From contig NZ_FOEF01000006.1 of NCBI RefSeq assembly GCF_900110575.1, forward strand, positions 186,001 to 250,000: a DNA stretch of 64,000 nt, read 5' to 3'. The position numbers and the translations under genes were made by a program. The stretch comes from Amycolatopsis saalfeldensis (GTDB taxonomy: Bacteria; Actinomycetota; Actinomycetes; Mycobacteriales; Pseudonocardiaceae). Shown here piece by piece: positions 17,558 through 26,032 of the stretch (positions are counted from its first letter, which is position 1; each line of letters opens with the position of its first letter). The notes beneath the pieces were generated by a model. The model saw nothing but the letters and a program-made list of their open reading frames with translations, was not told the origin of the DNA and did not search any database.

Positions 17558-18730
17558 ATGGCATCGCCTGCTGTCGTCTGGGATTCCGCGCTGCTGGGGT
17601 ACGACCTCGGCGGCGAGCATCCGTTCAACCCCGTCCGGCTGGAGCTCACGGTGCGGCTCGCGACGGAGCTCGGGGTGCTGGACGGGGTGGAGCTGCTCGT
17701 GCCCTCCGCCGCGGGCGACGAGGAGCTGCTGCGGATCCACGCGCCCGAGTACCTCGCCGCCGTGAGGGAGGCGCCGCTGGTCGGGTGGGACGTCGGGCAC
17801 GGGCTGGGGACGACCGACAACCCGGTGTTCAGCGGCATGCACGAAGCGTCCGCGCTGGTGGTCGGGTCGACGCTGCTGGCCGCGCGCAAGATCGCCGACG
17901 GCGAGGTCAAGCGGGCGGTGAACATCGCGGGCGGGCTGCACCATGCGATGCGCGACCACGCGTCCGGCTTCTGCGTCTACAACGACTGCTCGGTCGCCAT
18001 TTCGTGGCTGCTCGACCACGGCTTCGACCGCATCGCCTACGTCGACACCGACGTCCACCACGGCGACGGCGTCCAGGCCGCCTTCTACGACGACCCGCGG
18101 GTGCTCACCGTTTCGCTGCACCAGCACCCGTTCACGCTCTGGCCCGGCACCGGCTACTCCGCCGAGACCGGCAAGGACAAGGGCGCCGGCACCGCCGTGA
18201 ACGTGCCGCTGCCGCCGCACACGCGGGACCCCGGGTGGCTGCGGGCGTTCAACGCCGTGGTGCCCTCGCTGCTCGCGGAGTTCGAACCGCAGATCCTGGT
18301 GACGCAATGCGGCGTCGACTCGCACGAGGAAGACCCGCTCGCCGACCTGTCGCTGTCCGTCGACGGGCACCGCACGATCTACGCCACCCTGCGCGACCTC
18401 GCCGAGACCTACGCCGGCGGCCGCTGGCTGGCCGTCGGCGGGGGCGGCTACCAGCTGATCCGGGTGGTCCCGCGGTCCTGGACGCACCTGATCGCCACCG
18501 TGCTGGACCGGGACGTCGCGCCGGAGACGCTGCTGCCGCCGGGCTGGGTCGACGCCGTCACGCGTGCCGCGCCGGCCGCGGAGATCCCGCGCGCCATGAC
18601 CGACGACCGGGACACGACGTTCAAGCCATGGGGCGACGACGCCGACGAGCCGGTGGACATCGCCATCCGGGACACCCGCCGCGCCGTCTTCCCGCTGCAC
18701 GGGCTGGACCCGGACGATCCGAGGGACTGA
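17558..18730 (+). CDS. acuC: AcuC-like class I/II-type histone-deacetylase-family protein
   Basis: A 390-residue protein of the arginase/deacetylase fold. Zinc and charge-relay motifs are intact: GGLHHAMRDHASGFCVYND, DTDVHHGDGVQ and GVDSHEEDPL, followed by GGGGYQ. AcuC deacetylates and thereby activates acetyl-CoA synthetase. The neighbour downstream, only 2 nt away, is a GNAT/acyl-CoA-synthetase-like acetyltransferase, so the two probably form an opposing lysine acetylation/deacetylation pair. TACAGT (17545-17550) ends 7 nt before the ATG, supporting a leaderless start right after the repeat island. Confidence 0.9.
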   Translation: MASPAVVWDSALLGYDLGGEHPFNPVRLELTVRLATELGVLDGVELLVPSAAGDEELLRIHAPEYLAAVREAPLVGWDVGHGLGTTDNPVFSGMHEASALVVGSTLLAARKIADGEVKRAVNIAGGLHHAMRDHASGFCVYNDCSVAISWLLDHGFDRIAYVDTDVHHGDGVQAAFYDDPRVLTVSLHQHPFTLWPGTGYSAETGKDKGAGTAVNVPLPPHTRDPGWLRAFNAVVPSLLAEFEPQILVTQCGVDSHEEDPLADLSLSVDGHRTIYATLRDLAETYAGGRWLAVGGGGYQLIRVVPRSWTHLIATVLDRDVAPETLLPPGWVDAVTRAAPAAEIPRAMTDDRDTTFKPWGDDADEPVDIAIRDTRRAVFPLHGLDPDDPRD

Positions 18731-18732
18731 CC

Positions 18733-21700
18733 ATGCCCCAAGACGACACCACACCGGCCGAGGGGAACACACCCGGCAGCAACACGGCCGACAGCCGCGG
18801 CAACCTGTCCAGCGGCGACGAAGCCAGCGGCGGCAACTCGCCCAGCGGCGGCCAGCCTGGTGGCGGTGACTCGCTTGGCGGTGGCCAATCTGGCGGCCAG
18901 CCCAACGGCGGCAAACCTAGTGGTGGCAACGTGTCCAGCAGTGACTCGTCGGGTGGTGGCCAATCCGGCAGCAAACCCAGCAGCGGCAAACCCAGCAGCG
19001 GCAAACCCAGCAGCGGCAACGAGTTCAGCAGCGACTCACCCGGCGGCAGCAAACCCGCCGGCCAATCCGGTGGCGGCACCAACCCCGCCGACCACCAGCC
19101 CGGTGACCAAGCAACAGCCGACCGCCCCGTGGCGAACGACAGTGACCGGAAAGGTCTTCGCGAGCCGTTTGACTACCCGCGGGACTGGGAGGCCGACGTG
19201 GTGCTCTCCGATGGGGGGACGGTGCACCTGCGGCCGGTCGTGCCGAGTGACGCCGATGGGCTGGTCGCGTTGCATGGGCGGCTTTCCGAGCGGACTCGTT
19301 ACTTCCGGTACTTCGGGGCGTACCCGCGGATCCCGCCGCGGGATCTGGTGCGGTTTTCCACCGTCGACCATCACGACCGGGTTGCGTTCGCGGCGTTGCT
19401 CGGGGACGACATCGTCGCGGTGGGGCGGTACGAGCGGCTTGACCAGGGGCCTTCGGCCGAGGTCGCGTTCCTGGTGGACGACCGGCATCAGGGGCGCGGG
19501 CTCGGCTCCATCCTGCTGGAGCACCTGGCCGCGGCCGCGTCGGAGAGCGGGCTGCGGAGGTTCGTCGCCGAGGTGCTGAGTGAGAACGCCGCGATGGTGC
19601 GCGTGTTCCGCGACGCCGGGTACCAGGTCAGCCGCGCGATCGAAGAGGGCGTGCTGCACCTGGAGTTCGACATCGACCCGACGGAGGAGTCGCTGGCCGT
19701 CGCGCGGTCGCGGGAGCAGGCGGCCGAGGCGCGCAGCGTGCACAACCTGCTGCATCCCCGTTCGGTCGCGGTGATCGGCGCGTCCACGGACCACATGAAG
19801 GTCGGCCACGTCGCGTTCCGGAACCTGCTCAGCGCCGACTTCACCGGCACCGTCTACCCGGTCAACCCCGAGCACCGCTCGGTCCGCGGCGTGCGCGCGT
19901 ACCCCTCCGTGCTCGACATCCCCGACCCGGTCGACCTCGCGCTGGTCGCGGTGCCGGCGGAGGCCGTCGAGTCCGTGCTGGACGCCTGCCTGGCCAAGGG
20001 CGTGAAGACGCTGCTGATCGTCTCCGGCGGCTTCGGCGAGTCCGGGCCGCTGGGGCTGCACGCGGAGCTGCGGCTCGTCGGCGAGGCCCGCGCGCACGGC
20101 ATGCGCGTGGTCGGGCCGAACGCGCTCGGCGTGCTGAACACCGCGAAGGACATCCGGCTGAACGCGACGCTCGCGCCCGTCCTGCCGAAGCGCGGCCGCA
20201 CCGGCTTCTTCTGCCAGTCCGGCGCGCTGGGCACGGCGATCCTGGCCGACGCCGGCTCGCGCGGGCTCGGGCTGTCCACCTTCGTCTCGGCCGGCAACCG
20301 TGCCGACGTCTCGGGCAACGACCTGTTGCAGTACTGGGAAACCGACCCGGAAACCGATCTCGTGCTGCTGTACCTGGAGTCGTTCGGCAACCCGCGCAAG
20401 TTCGCGCGGCTGGCGCGGCGGCTGGGGCGCAGCAAGCCCATCGTCGCGGTCAAGTCGGGGCGGCACGCGGTGCGGCCGCAGCTGGCGGCGACGTCGGCGG
20501 AGGTCGACGAGGCGAGTGTGAAGGCCCTCTTCGAACAGGCGGGCGTGGTGCGCGTCGAGTCGCTCGCGCAGCTGTTCGACACGGCGCTGGTGTTCGCGCA
20601 CCAGCCGCTGCCGGCCGGGCCGCGGATCGGGATCGTCGGCAACTCCATCGCCATCGGGCTGCTGGCCGCGGACACCGCGCGGTCGCAAGGGCTGCGGCTG
20701 GCCTTCGACCCCGTCGACATCGGGCCGCAGGCCGGGCCGGAGGAGTTCGCCGCCGCCGTGCGCGAGGCGCTGGACTCGCCGGACACCGACGCGTTGATCG
20801 CCGTGTTCGCCCCGCCCGTCGCGATTCCGGGCGCGGCGTACGCGCGGGCGTTGCGCGAAGCGGTTGTAGAACTCAAGCAGAGCAAGCCGATCGTCTCGAC
20901 GTTCCTCGCCGCCGAAGGGGTGCCGGACGAGCTGGCCGTGCTCTCGGACGACGGCGTGCCGACGCGCGGTTCGATCCCTTCGTACCCCAGCCCGGAGCGC
21001 GCGGTGGACGCGTTGGCCCGCGTCGTCCGGTACGCCGCCTGGCGGCAGCGGCCGCAGGGCGCGCTGGTGCGCCCGGGCGGAATGCACGTGGAGCAGGCGC
21101 AGGAGCTGGTGCGGGAACTGCTTTCGGACGAGGAGGGCCACGCCACACTGCTCTCGGACGACGACGTGGTGCGCCTGCTCGGCTGTTACGGCGTGGCCGT
21201 GGTCCCGTTCCGGGTCGTGTCCACTGTGGACGACGCGGTGGCGGCGGCCGCCGAGCTGGGCTACCCGGTGACGCTCAAGGCCGTCGACGAGCGGCTGCGC
21301 GGCCGGCCGGACCTGGCCGGCGTGCGGCTGGACCTGACGTCGGAGGACTCCGTGCGCGTCGCCTACCGGGACCTGCGGGAGGTTTCCGGCGAGGACGACG
21401 TCTACGTGCAGCGGATGGCGCCGAAGGGCATCTCGTGCGTGATCGGCCTGCAGGACGACCCGTCGTTCGGCACGCTCGTGTCGTTCGGGCTGTCCGGCCT
21501 GGTCAGCACGCTGCTGGGGGACCGGGCCTACCGCGCGGTCCCGCTGACCGATGTGGACGCGGCGACGCTCATCCGCGAGCCCCGCACGTCGCCGCTGCTC
21601 ACCGGCTACCGCGGCGACGAGCCCGCGGACCTCGCCGCGCTGCAGGACATGGTGTTACGCGTGGCCGCGCTGGCCGAGGACAACCCGGAGGTCCGCTCGC

Positions 21701-21834
21701 TGTCGCTGGACCCGATCCTGGCCTCGCCGGACGGCGCCTTCGTGGCGAACGCCCGGATGGTGCTGGGCCCGCCGCCCAGCCGCCCGGACACCGGCCCGCG
21801 CCGCCTGCGGCACATCACGCCGGCCGACTCCTGA
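18733..21834 (+). CDS. Pat-type protein lysine acetyltransferase: GNAT plus ADP-forming acyl-CoA-synthetase-like domain
   Basis: A 1033-residue protein. Residues 1-135 are Ser/Gly/Asn/Pro low complexity with KPSSG repeats; residues about 150-310 are a GNAT domain (acetyl-CoA loop HQGRGLGS); residues about 330-750 resemble the CoA-binding and ligase parts of ADP-forming acyl-CoA synthetases; residues about 790-1033 are ATP-grasp-like. The catalytic His segment of true synthetases (usually Ser-His-Thr-Gly) is replaced by ATSAEVDEAS, so the large domain is probably regulatory. Such proteins acetylate acetyl-CoA synthetase and other targets. It sits 2 nt after acuC, the probable deacetylase. Confidence 0.88.
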   Translation: MPQDDTTPAEGNTPGSNTADSRGNLSSGDEASGGNSPSGGQPGGGDSLGGGQSGGQPNGGKPSGGNVSSSDSSGGGQSGSKPSSGKPSSGKPSSGNEFSSDSPGGSKPAGQSGGGTNPADHQPGDQATADRPVANDSDRKGLREPFDYPRDWEADVVLSDGGTVHLRPVVPSDADGLVALHGRLSERTRYFRYFGAYPRIPPRDLVRFSTVDHHDRVAFAALLGDDIVAVGRYERLDQGPSAEVAFLVDDRHQGRGLGSILLEHLAAAASESGLRRFVAEVLSENAAMVRVFRDAGYQVSRAIEEGVLHLEFDIDPTEESLAVARSREQAAEARSVHNLLHPRSVAVIGASTDHMKVGHVAFRNLLSADFTGTVYPVNPEHRSVRGVRAYPSVLDIPDPVDLALVAVPAEAVESVLDACLAKGVKTLLIVSGGFGESGPLGLHAELRLVGEARAHGMRVVGPNALGVLNTAKDIRLNATLAPVLPKRGRTGFFCQSGALGTAILADAGSRGLGLSTFVSAGNRADVSGNDLLQYWETDPETDLVLLYLESFGNPRKFARLARRLGRSKPIVAVKSGRHAVRPQLAATSAEVDEASVKALFEQAGVVRVESLAQLFDTALVFAHQPLPAGPRIGIVGNSIAIGLLAADTARSQGLRLAFDPVDIGPQAGPEEFAAAVREALDSPDTDALIAVFAPPVAIPGAAYARALREAVVELKQSKPIVSTFLAAEGVPDELAVLSDDGVPTRGSIPSYPSPERAVDALARVVRYAAWRQRPQGALVRPGGMHVEQAQELVRELLSDEEGHATLLSDDDVVRLLGCYGVAVVPFRVVSTVDDAVAAAAELGYPVTLKAVDERLRGRPDLAGVRLDLTSEDSVRVAYRDLREVSGEDDVYVQRMAPKGISCVIGLQDDPSFGTLVSFGLSGLVSTLLGDRAYRAVPLTDVDAATLIREPRTSPLLTGYRGDEPADLAALQDMVLRVAALAEDNPEVRSLSLDPILASPDGAFVANARMVLGPPPSRPDTGPRRLRHITPADS
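18760..19120 (+). repeat. Low-complexity repeat region inside the acetyltransferase gene
   Basis: Codes for the Ser/Gly/Pro/Asn-rich N-terminus. It contains three consecutive copies of a 15-bp unit (AGCGGCAAACCCAGC) near 18968-19015 and looser GGTGGC/AGCGGC reiterations around them. It lies in the same 9-kb stretch as the intergenic repeat islands and shares the 15-bp period of the galK-galE repeat. Confidence 0.8.
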
Positions 21835-21840
21835 CCGCGC

Positions 21841-21907
21841 TGTCTATCAGTTGATTGACATTCGCGGCGGTGCCTGCGTACCGTCGGTGTCAATCAACTG
21901 ATAGACA
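21841..21907 (+). promoter_or_regulatory. Promoter and double operator of the TetR-monooxygenase-hydrolase operon
   Basis: Two 20-bp arms, TGTCTATCAGTTGATTGACA (21841-21860) and its exact reverse complement (21888-21907), are separated by 27 bp. Each arm is itself a near-palindrome (8 of 10 pairs), so two TetR dimers could bind. A -35 element TTGACA (21855-21860) overlaps the first arm and a -10 TACCGT (21879-21884) follows at 18 bp, so the second arm covers the start of transcription. This is the geometry of an autorepressed TetR promoter. Confidence 0.85.
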
Positions 21908-21918
21908 CAGGAGGGGCG

Positions 21919-22518
21919 ATGGCACCGCGGCGTGCGCAGGCGGGGGAACGGGTCGACCGGAAGCGGCGGGATCTCGTGGTCGCCGCGTACGAGACGATCG
22001 TGCGCACCGGGCTGGCGAACCTCCGGACCCGGGAGGTCGCGGCCGCGGCGGGCATCACCGTGGCGACCCTGCACTACTACTTTCCCGCCAAGGACGACCT
22101 GGTGCGGGCGGTGCTGGAGTACGCCATCCGGGAGCGGATCGTGGCGGCGCTGGCGGTCGAGGACGTGCCCGGCGGGCTGCGCCGCATCCGCGCGATGGTG
22201 GGCGCGCTGCGCGCCCGGGCCGCGGCCCAGCCGGGAATGTTCCGGCTCCTGCACGAAATGATCTGGCTGTCCCACGACGATCCGGCGCTGGCCACGCTGC
22301 TGGCCGGCTGGCACGGGGAGTGGCACGAAGCCATCCGGGGCTGGCTCGCCGACGCCCGGGCCGCCGGTGAGGTCCGGCCGGACCTCGACCTCGCGGAGAC
22401 GGCCACCGCGTTGATGTACCTGGTGTTCGGGCTCGTGCTGCGCCCGCCGCTGCCCGGCGGTGTCCCGGACGACGTAACCGCCGCGGTCGAACTGGTGCTG
22501 TCCAGGCGGGAATCATGA
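21919..22518 (+). CDS. TetR-family repressor
   Basis: A 199-residue regulator. The N-terminal helix-turn-helix is clear (LRTREVAAAAGITVATLHYYFPAKDDLVRAV); the C-terminal ligand domain is rich in Trp and His and has no assignable ligand. AGGAGGGGC lies just upstream of the ATG, and the double operator at 21841-21907 is directly before it, so autoregulation is inferred. Its stop overlaps the monooxygenase start (ATGA), which makes the downstream two genes its probable targets through the same transcript. Confidence 0.92.
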   Translation: MAPRRAQAGERVDRKRRDLVVAAYETIVRTGLANLRTREVAAAAGITVATLHYYFPAKDDLVRAVLEYAIRERIVAALAVEDVPGGLRRIRAMVGALRARAAAQPGMFRLLHEMIWLSHDDPALATLLAGWHGEWHEAIRGWLADARAAGEVRPDLDLAETATALMYLVFGLVLRPPLPGGVPDDVTAAVELVLSRRES

Positions 22519-24053
22519 CCGCGGGCGTGCGCGGGCCCGCCGTGCTGGTGGCCGGCGGCAGCCTCGTCGGACTGTGCACGGCGCTGTTCCTGGCTCGCCG
22601 CGGCGTCGCCACCCTGCTCGTCGAACGCCACCCCGGGACCGCCGTCCACCCGAGGACGCCGGGCTACAACGCGCGCTCGATGGAGCTGTTCCGCGCCGCC
22701 GGGGTGGAGCGTGCCGTGCGGCAGGCGGGTCCGTGGCAGCTGGACGGGTCGGGGCTGCTGGTGGCTGCCACGTTGACCAGCGAGCAGGTGCGGTGGCTCG
22801 AGCCACCGGCGATGCGCGGCCCGACGGATGATTTCTCCGGCCTCACACCGGCCGAGCCGGCCGTCCTCAGCCAGGACCTGCTGGAGCCGGTGCTGCGCCG
22901 GCATGCCGAGGCGGCCGGTGCGGTGCTGCGGTTCGGCACGATGCTGGAGTCCTTCCACGACGACGGTGATCGCGTCACCGCCGTGCTGCGTGATCTCGAG
23001 ACCGGCGCGACCCGGGAAGCCACGGTCGACTACCTGGTGGCGGCGGACGGGGCGGACAGCGCCATCCGCGCCCGGCTCGGCATCGGGCGCGACGGGCCCG
23101 GGGTGCTCGACCACCAGGCGGGGATCACCGTTCGCGCCGACCTGTCCGCCGTCCGGCACCGGTTCGCCGTGGGCAAGATCGACAATCCGGAGGTTTCGGC
23201 GATGGTCCGGATCGTCGGCGACCGGCTGACGATCAACGTCGGCTATCGGCCCGGCGACGGCGAGTCGATCGACCGGTTCACCCCCGATCGGTGCGTGGCG
23301 CTGGCCCGCGTCGTCGTCGGAATCCCCAGCCTGGCCGTGACCCCGCTGGGCGTGTCCGCCTGGCAGCCGAGCGCCGCGGTGGCCCGGCGGTTCTCGGCGG
23401 GCCGCGTGTTCCTGGCCGGCGACGCCGCGCACGTGATGCCGCCCAGCGGCGCGTTCGGTGCCAACACCGGCATCCAGGACGCCTACAACCTCGCGTGGAA
23501 GCTGGCTCTGGTCCTGGACGGCTCCGCGCCGCCGCGGCTGCTGGACAGCTATCACACCGAGCGGCGGCCGGTCGCCGAAATGACCGTGGGCCAGGCACTG
23601 CACCGCGGCCGTGCCTGGTTCGGCGAACCGTACCCGGTCAGCGGGGCCATGCTCGACGACGTGACCGTCATGTTCGGCTACCGCTACGGCCCCGGGCCGG
23701 TGACCGAAGACCCCGGCGCCCCCTCGGGAGAACCCGGCACCCGGCTGCCGCACGCGTGGGTGACCCGCGGCGGTCAGCGGATGTCCACTGTGGACTTGTG
23801 GGCGGCTGGCGCCGTGCTGCTGACCGGTCCGGGCGGCGCGCCGTGGCGCGACACCGTGCCCGCCGGAGTCGAGGTGGCCGAGCTGGGACCGGACGACTGG
23901 GACCGCGTGGGTGATGGCGGGACGGGCGCGATGCTGATTCGCCCGGACGGCTTCATCGCCTGGCGAAGCGAATCGAGCCCGCGGGATACGGCGGTGCGCG
24001 ACGCCGTCGCCGGGATGCTGGCGGGCAACACGGACAAGGAGATCTTCCGATGA
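22515..24053 (+). CDS. FAD-dependent aromatic-type monooxygenase (PheA/TfdB class)
   Basis: A 512-residue group A flavoprotein hydroxylase. FAD motifs are in order: a modified GxGxxG (VAGGSLVGLCTALFLARRG, residues about 10-28), the DG motif (AADGADSAIRARLG) and the GD motif (FLAGDAAHVMPPSGAFGANTGIQD). The C-terminal about 120 residues form a thioredoxin-like domain without a Cys pair. It likely hydroxylates a phenolic or polyketide substrate using NAD(P)H. Coupled by 4-nt overlaps to the TetR gene before and the hydrolase after, suggesting a small detoxification or catabolic pathway. Confidence 0.88.
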   Translation: MTAGVRGPAVLVAGGSLVGLCTALFLARRGVATLLVERHPGTAVHPRTPGYNARSMELFRAAGVERAVRQAGPWQLDGSGLLVAATLTSEQVRWLEPPAMRGPTDDFSGLTPAEPAVLSQDLLEPVLRRHAEAAGAVLRFGTMLESFHDDGDRVTAVLRDLETGATREATVDYLVAADGADSAIRARLGIGRDGPGVLDHQAGITVRADLSAVRHRFAVGKIDNPEVSAMVRIVGDRLTINVGYRPGDGESIDRFTPDRCVALARVVVGIPSLAVTPLGVSAWQPSAAVARRFSAGRVFLAGDAAHVMPPSGAFGANTGIQDAYNLAWKLALVLDGSAPPRLLDSYHTERRPVAEMTVGQALHRGRAWFGEPYPVSGAMLDDVTVMFGYRYGPGPVTEDPGAPSGEPGTRLPHAWVTRGGQRMSTVDLWAAGAVLLTGPGGAPWRDTVPAGVEVAELGPDDWDRVGDGGTGAMLIRPDGFIAWRSESSPRDTAVRDAVAGMLAGNTDKEIFR

Positions 24054-24985
24054 CGGACACGTATCTGCTCGACCGTGACCGCCGGGACGCGCCCGTGGCC
24101 GAAGCCGGGATCCGGCACCAGGTCACCGCCGTGGACGGGGTGCGCATTCACTCGGTGATCGCCGGGAACGGGCCGCTGGTCGTGCTGCTGCACGGGTTTC
24201 CGCAGAACTGGCGCGAATGGCGGCACGTCCTGCCGGACCTCGTCACCGCCGGGTACACGGTCCTGGCGCCGGATCTGCGCGGGTTCGGCGGCTCCGACAA
24301 ACCACTGGACGGCTACGACGTCCGGTCCGTCGCCACCGACATGAGCCGCCTGGTCACCGCGCTCGGCTTCGACGCCGCCGACGTCGTCGGCCACGACACC
24401 GGGTCGTCGACGGCGTACGCGTGGGCCGCCGTCCGCCCCGAGCAGGTCAGAACCGTGACCTTGACCGAGGCGATCCCCGCCGGCCTCGGCGCCGCCGGCG
24501 CACCCGCCGGTCCCACGCTGCACGACAAACCGATGTGGCACTACGGCTTCCTGAGCACCCCCGACCTGCCCGAGGCGCTCATCCCTGGCCGGGAACGCGA
24601 GCTGCTCACGTACTTCTTCCGGGCCGCGGCCCACGACCCCACCACCTTCACCGACCACGACATCGACGCCTACGCTGCCGCGCTGGCCTCACTCGGCGCG
24701 CTCCGCGGCGCCCTCGCCCACCACCGGGCCCGCGACACCTCCCTCGCCCAGAACCGGGAATTCGCGCGGAACCCGCTGACCATGCCCGTGCTCGCCATCG
24801 GCGCCCGGCAAAGCTTCGGCGCCCGCGTCGGCGACGCCGCCCGCCAGTTCGCCACCACGGTCACCACCGCCGTCGTGGACCGATGCGGGCACTGGGTCCC
24901 TGAAGAGCGCCCGGTCTGGCTCACCCGCACTTTGCTCGACTTCCTCGGCGGCCGGCCGGGATCCGCGGACGCCGGGCTCAGCTGA
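24050..24985 (+). CDS. Alpha/beta hydrolase with Asp nucleophile (epoxide hydrolase / dehalogenase-like)
   Basis: A 311-residue alpha/beta hydrolase. HGFPQNWREW supplies the oxyanion hole, and GHDTGSSTAYAWA places Asp, not Ser, at the nucleophile elbow, as in epoxide hydrolases and haloacid/haloalkane dehalogenases; the His is in DRCGHWVPEE. The Trp/Tyr lid residues were not assigned, so epoxide hydrolysis is only the likelier choice. Paired with a flavin monooxygenase, it could open an epoxide made by that enzyme. It overlaps the monooxygenase by 4 nt and ends 8 bp from the convergent fadE27. Confidence 0.85.
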   Translation: MTDTYLLDRDRRDAPVAEAGIRHQVTAVDGVRIHSVIAGNGPLVVLLHGFPQNWREWRHVLPDLVTAGYTVLAPDLRGFGGSDKPLDGYDVRSVATDMSRLVTALGFDAADVVGHDTGSSTAYAWAAVRPEQVRTVTLTEAIPAGLGAAGAPAGPTLHDKPMWHYGFLSTPDLPEALIPGRERELLTYFFRAAAHDPTTFTDHDIDAYAAALASLGALRGALAHHRARDTSLAQNREFARNPLTMPVLAIGARQSFGARVGDAARQFATTVTTAVVDRCGHWVPEERPVWLTRTLLDFLGGRPGSADAGLS

Positions 24986-24993
24986 CGAGCGCG

Positions 24994-26022
24994 TTATCGG
25001 GCCAGCAGCGTGCCGAGGGCCAGCAGGTGCTCGGTCGCGCCGCCGCCGGTGAACTCCAGCCGTTTCGCCGCGGCGAAGTAGCGGTGCAGGGGGTGCTCGA
25101 CGTCGATGCCGACGCCGCCGTGGAGGTGGACGGCGGTGTGCGCGACGCGGTGGCCGGCCTCGCTGGCCCAGTACTTCGCGGTGGCCAGCTCGGCGTCCGC
25201 GGGCAGTCCTTCCGAGAGCCGCCAGGCGGCCTGCCACAGGGTGAGCCGCACGGCCTCGACGTCGAGGTACGCGTCGGCCAGCCGTTGGCGGACGGCCTGG
25301 AACCCGCCGAGCACGTGGTCGAACTGCTTGCGCTCACGGGTGTACGCCGCTGTCAGTTCCAGCGCGCGCTCCACGACGCCGAGCTGTTGCGCGCAGAGCC
25401 CGACGGTTCGGCGACGCCGCAGCCACACCGCGATGTCGCCGAGTGGCAGGCCGGGCGCGTCGGTCAGCTCCACCAGCCCCGCATCGGCGTGGTCGATGGT
25501 TCGCTGCGGTGCGATCGAGACGCCGGGCGCGTCCTTCTCGACGACGTACACGCCGCCGGACGCTTCGACGAGCAGCGCGTCCGCGAAGGCTGCGTACGGG
25601 ACCGCTGTCTGCGTACCGCTGAGGCGTCCGTCCGAAGCAGTGAAGCCGCTGCCGAGCGCGACAGCCAAGACGGCGGAGCCACGGACCACCGGCACCAGCC
25701 AGCGTTCGACCAGTTCCGGCGGGCCGAACTCGGCGAGCGCGGAGGCCGCCTGGACCACCGACGCGAGGTACGGCACCGGCGCGACGGCGCGGCCCACCTC
25801 CGTCAGCACCGAGCACTGTTCCAGCAGCCCGAAGCCGCCTCCGCCGACGGTCTGCGGCAGGGCCGCGTCGAGCACGCCCGCCTTCGCCAGTACGGTCCAC
25901 AGTGGAGCGTCGAAGCCGCCGGAGCCGTGTGCTCCCAGCGATTCCGGGGTCACCTGGTCGCCGAGGATCCGCCGGGTGAGTGCGGCCAGGTCCTGCTGCG
26001 CCTCGGTGGGGGAGAAGTCCAT
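24994..26022 (-). CDS. fadE27: Acyl-CoA dehydrogenase, FadE27/ChsE5-like subunit
   Basis: A 342-residue acyl-CoA dehydrogenase fold, shorter than the usual 380-400. The C-terminal half has YTRERKQFDHVLGGFQAVRQRLADAY and HLHGGVGIDVEHPLHRYF, typical of the family, while the N-terminal FAD/substrate region is diverged. In mycobacteria FadE26 and FadE27 form an alpha2beta2 enzyme (ChsE4-ChsE5) that starts beta-oxidation of the cholesterol side chain, with the catalytic base in FadE26 only. Assignment here is by adjacency and synteny with fdxD, hsd4A and mce4. ATG 26022 has AGGAGG 6 nt upstream; the preceding GTG 26025 is too close. Confidence 0.85.
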   Translation of the reverse strand: MDFSPTEAQQDLAALTRRILGDQVTPESLGAHGSGGFDAPLWTVLAKAGVLDAALPQTVGGGGFGLLEQCSVLTEVGRAVAPVPYLASVVQAASALAEFGPPELVERWLVPVVRGSAVLAVALGSGFTASDGRLSGTQTAVPYAAFADALLVEASGGVYVVEKDAPGVSIAPQRTIDHADAGLVELTDAPGLPLGDIAVWLRRRRTVGLCAQQLGVVERALELTAAYTRERKQFDHVLGGFQAVRQRLADAYLDVEAVRLTLWQAAWRLSEGLPADAELATAKYWASEAGHRVAHTAVHLHGGVGIDVEHPLHRYFAAAKRLEFTGGGATEHLLALGTLLAR

Positions 26023-26032
26023 CACGGGCCTC

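Noticed and set aside
14060..18772. A 1570-codon open frame on the minus strand
   Set aside because: Only its last 394 codons (galK) resemble a protein. The rest runs antisense or out of frame through ideR, the rhodanese, repeats and acuC; stop codons are rare in such GC-rich DNA.
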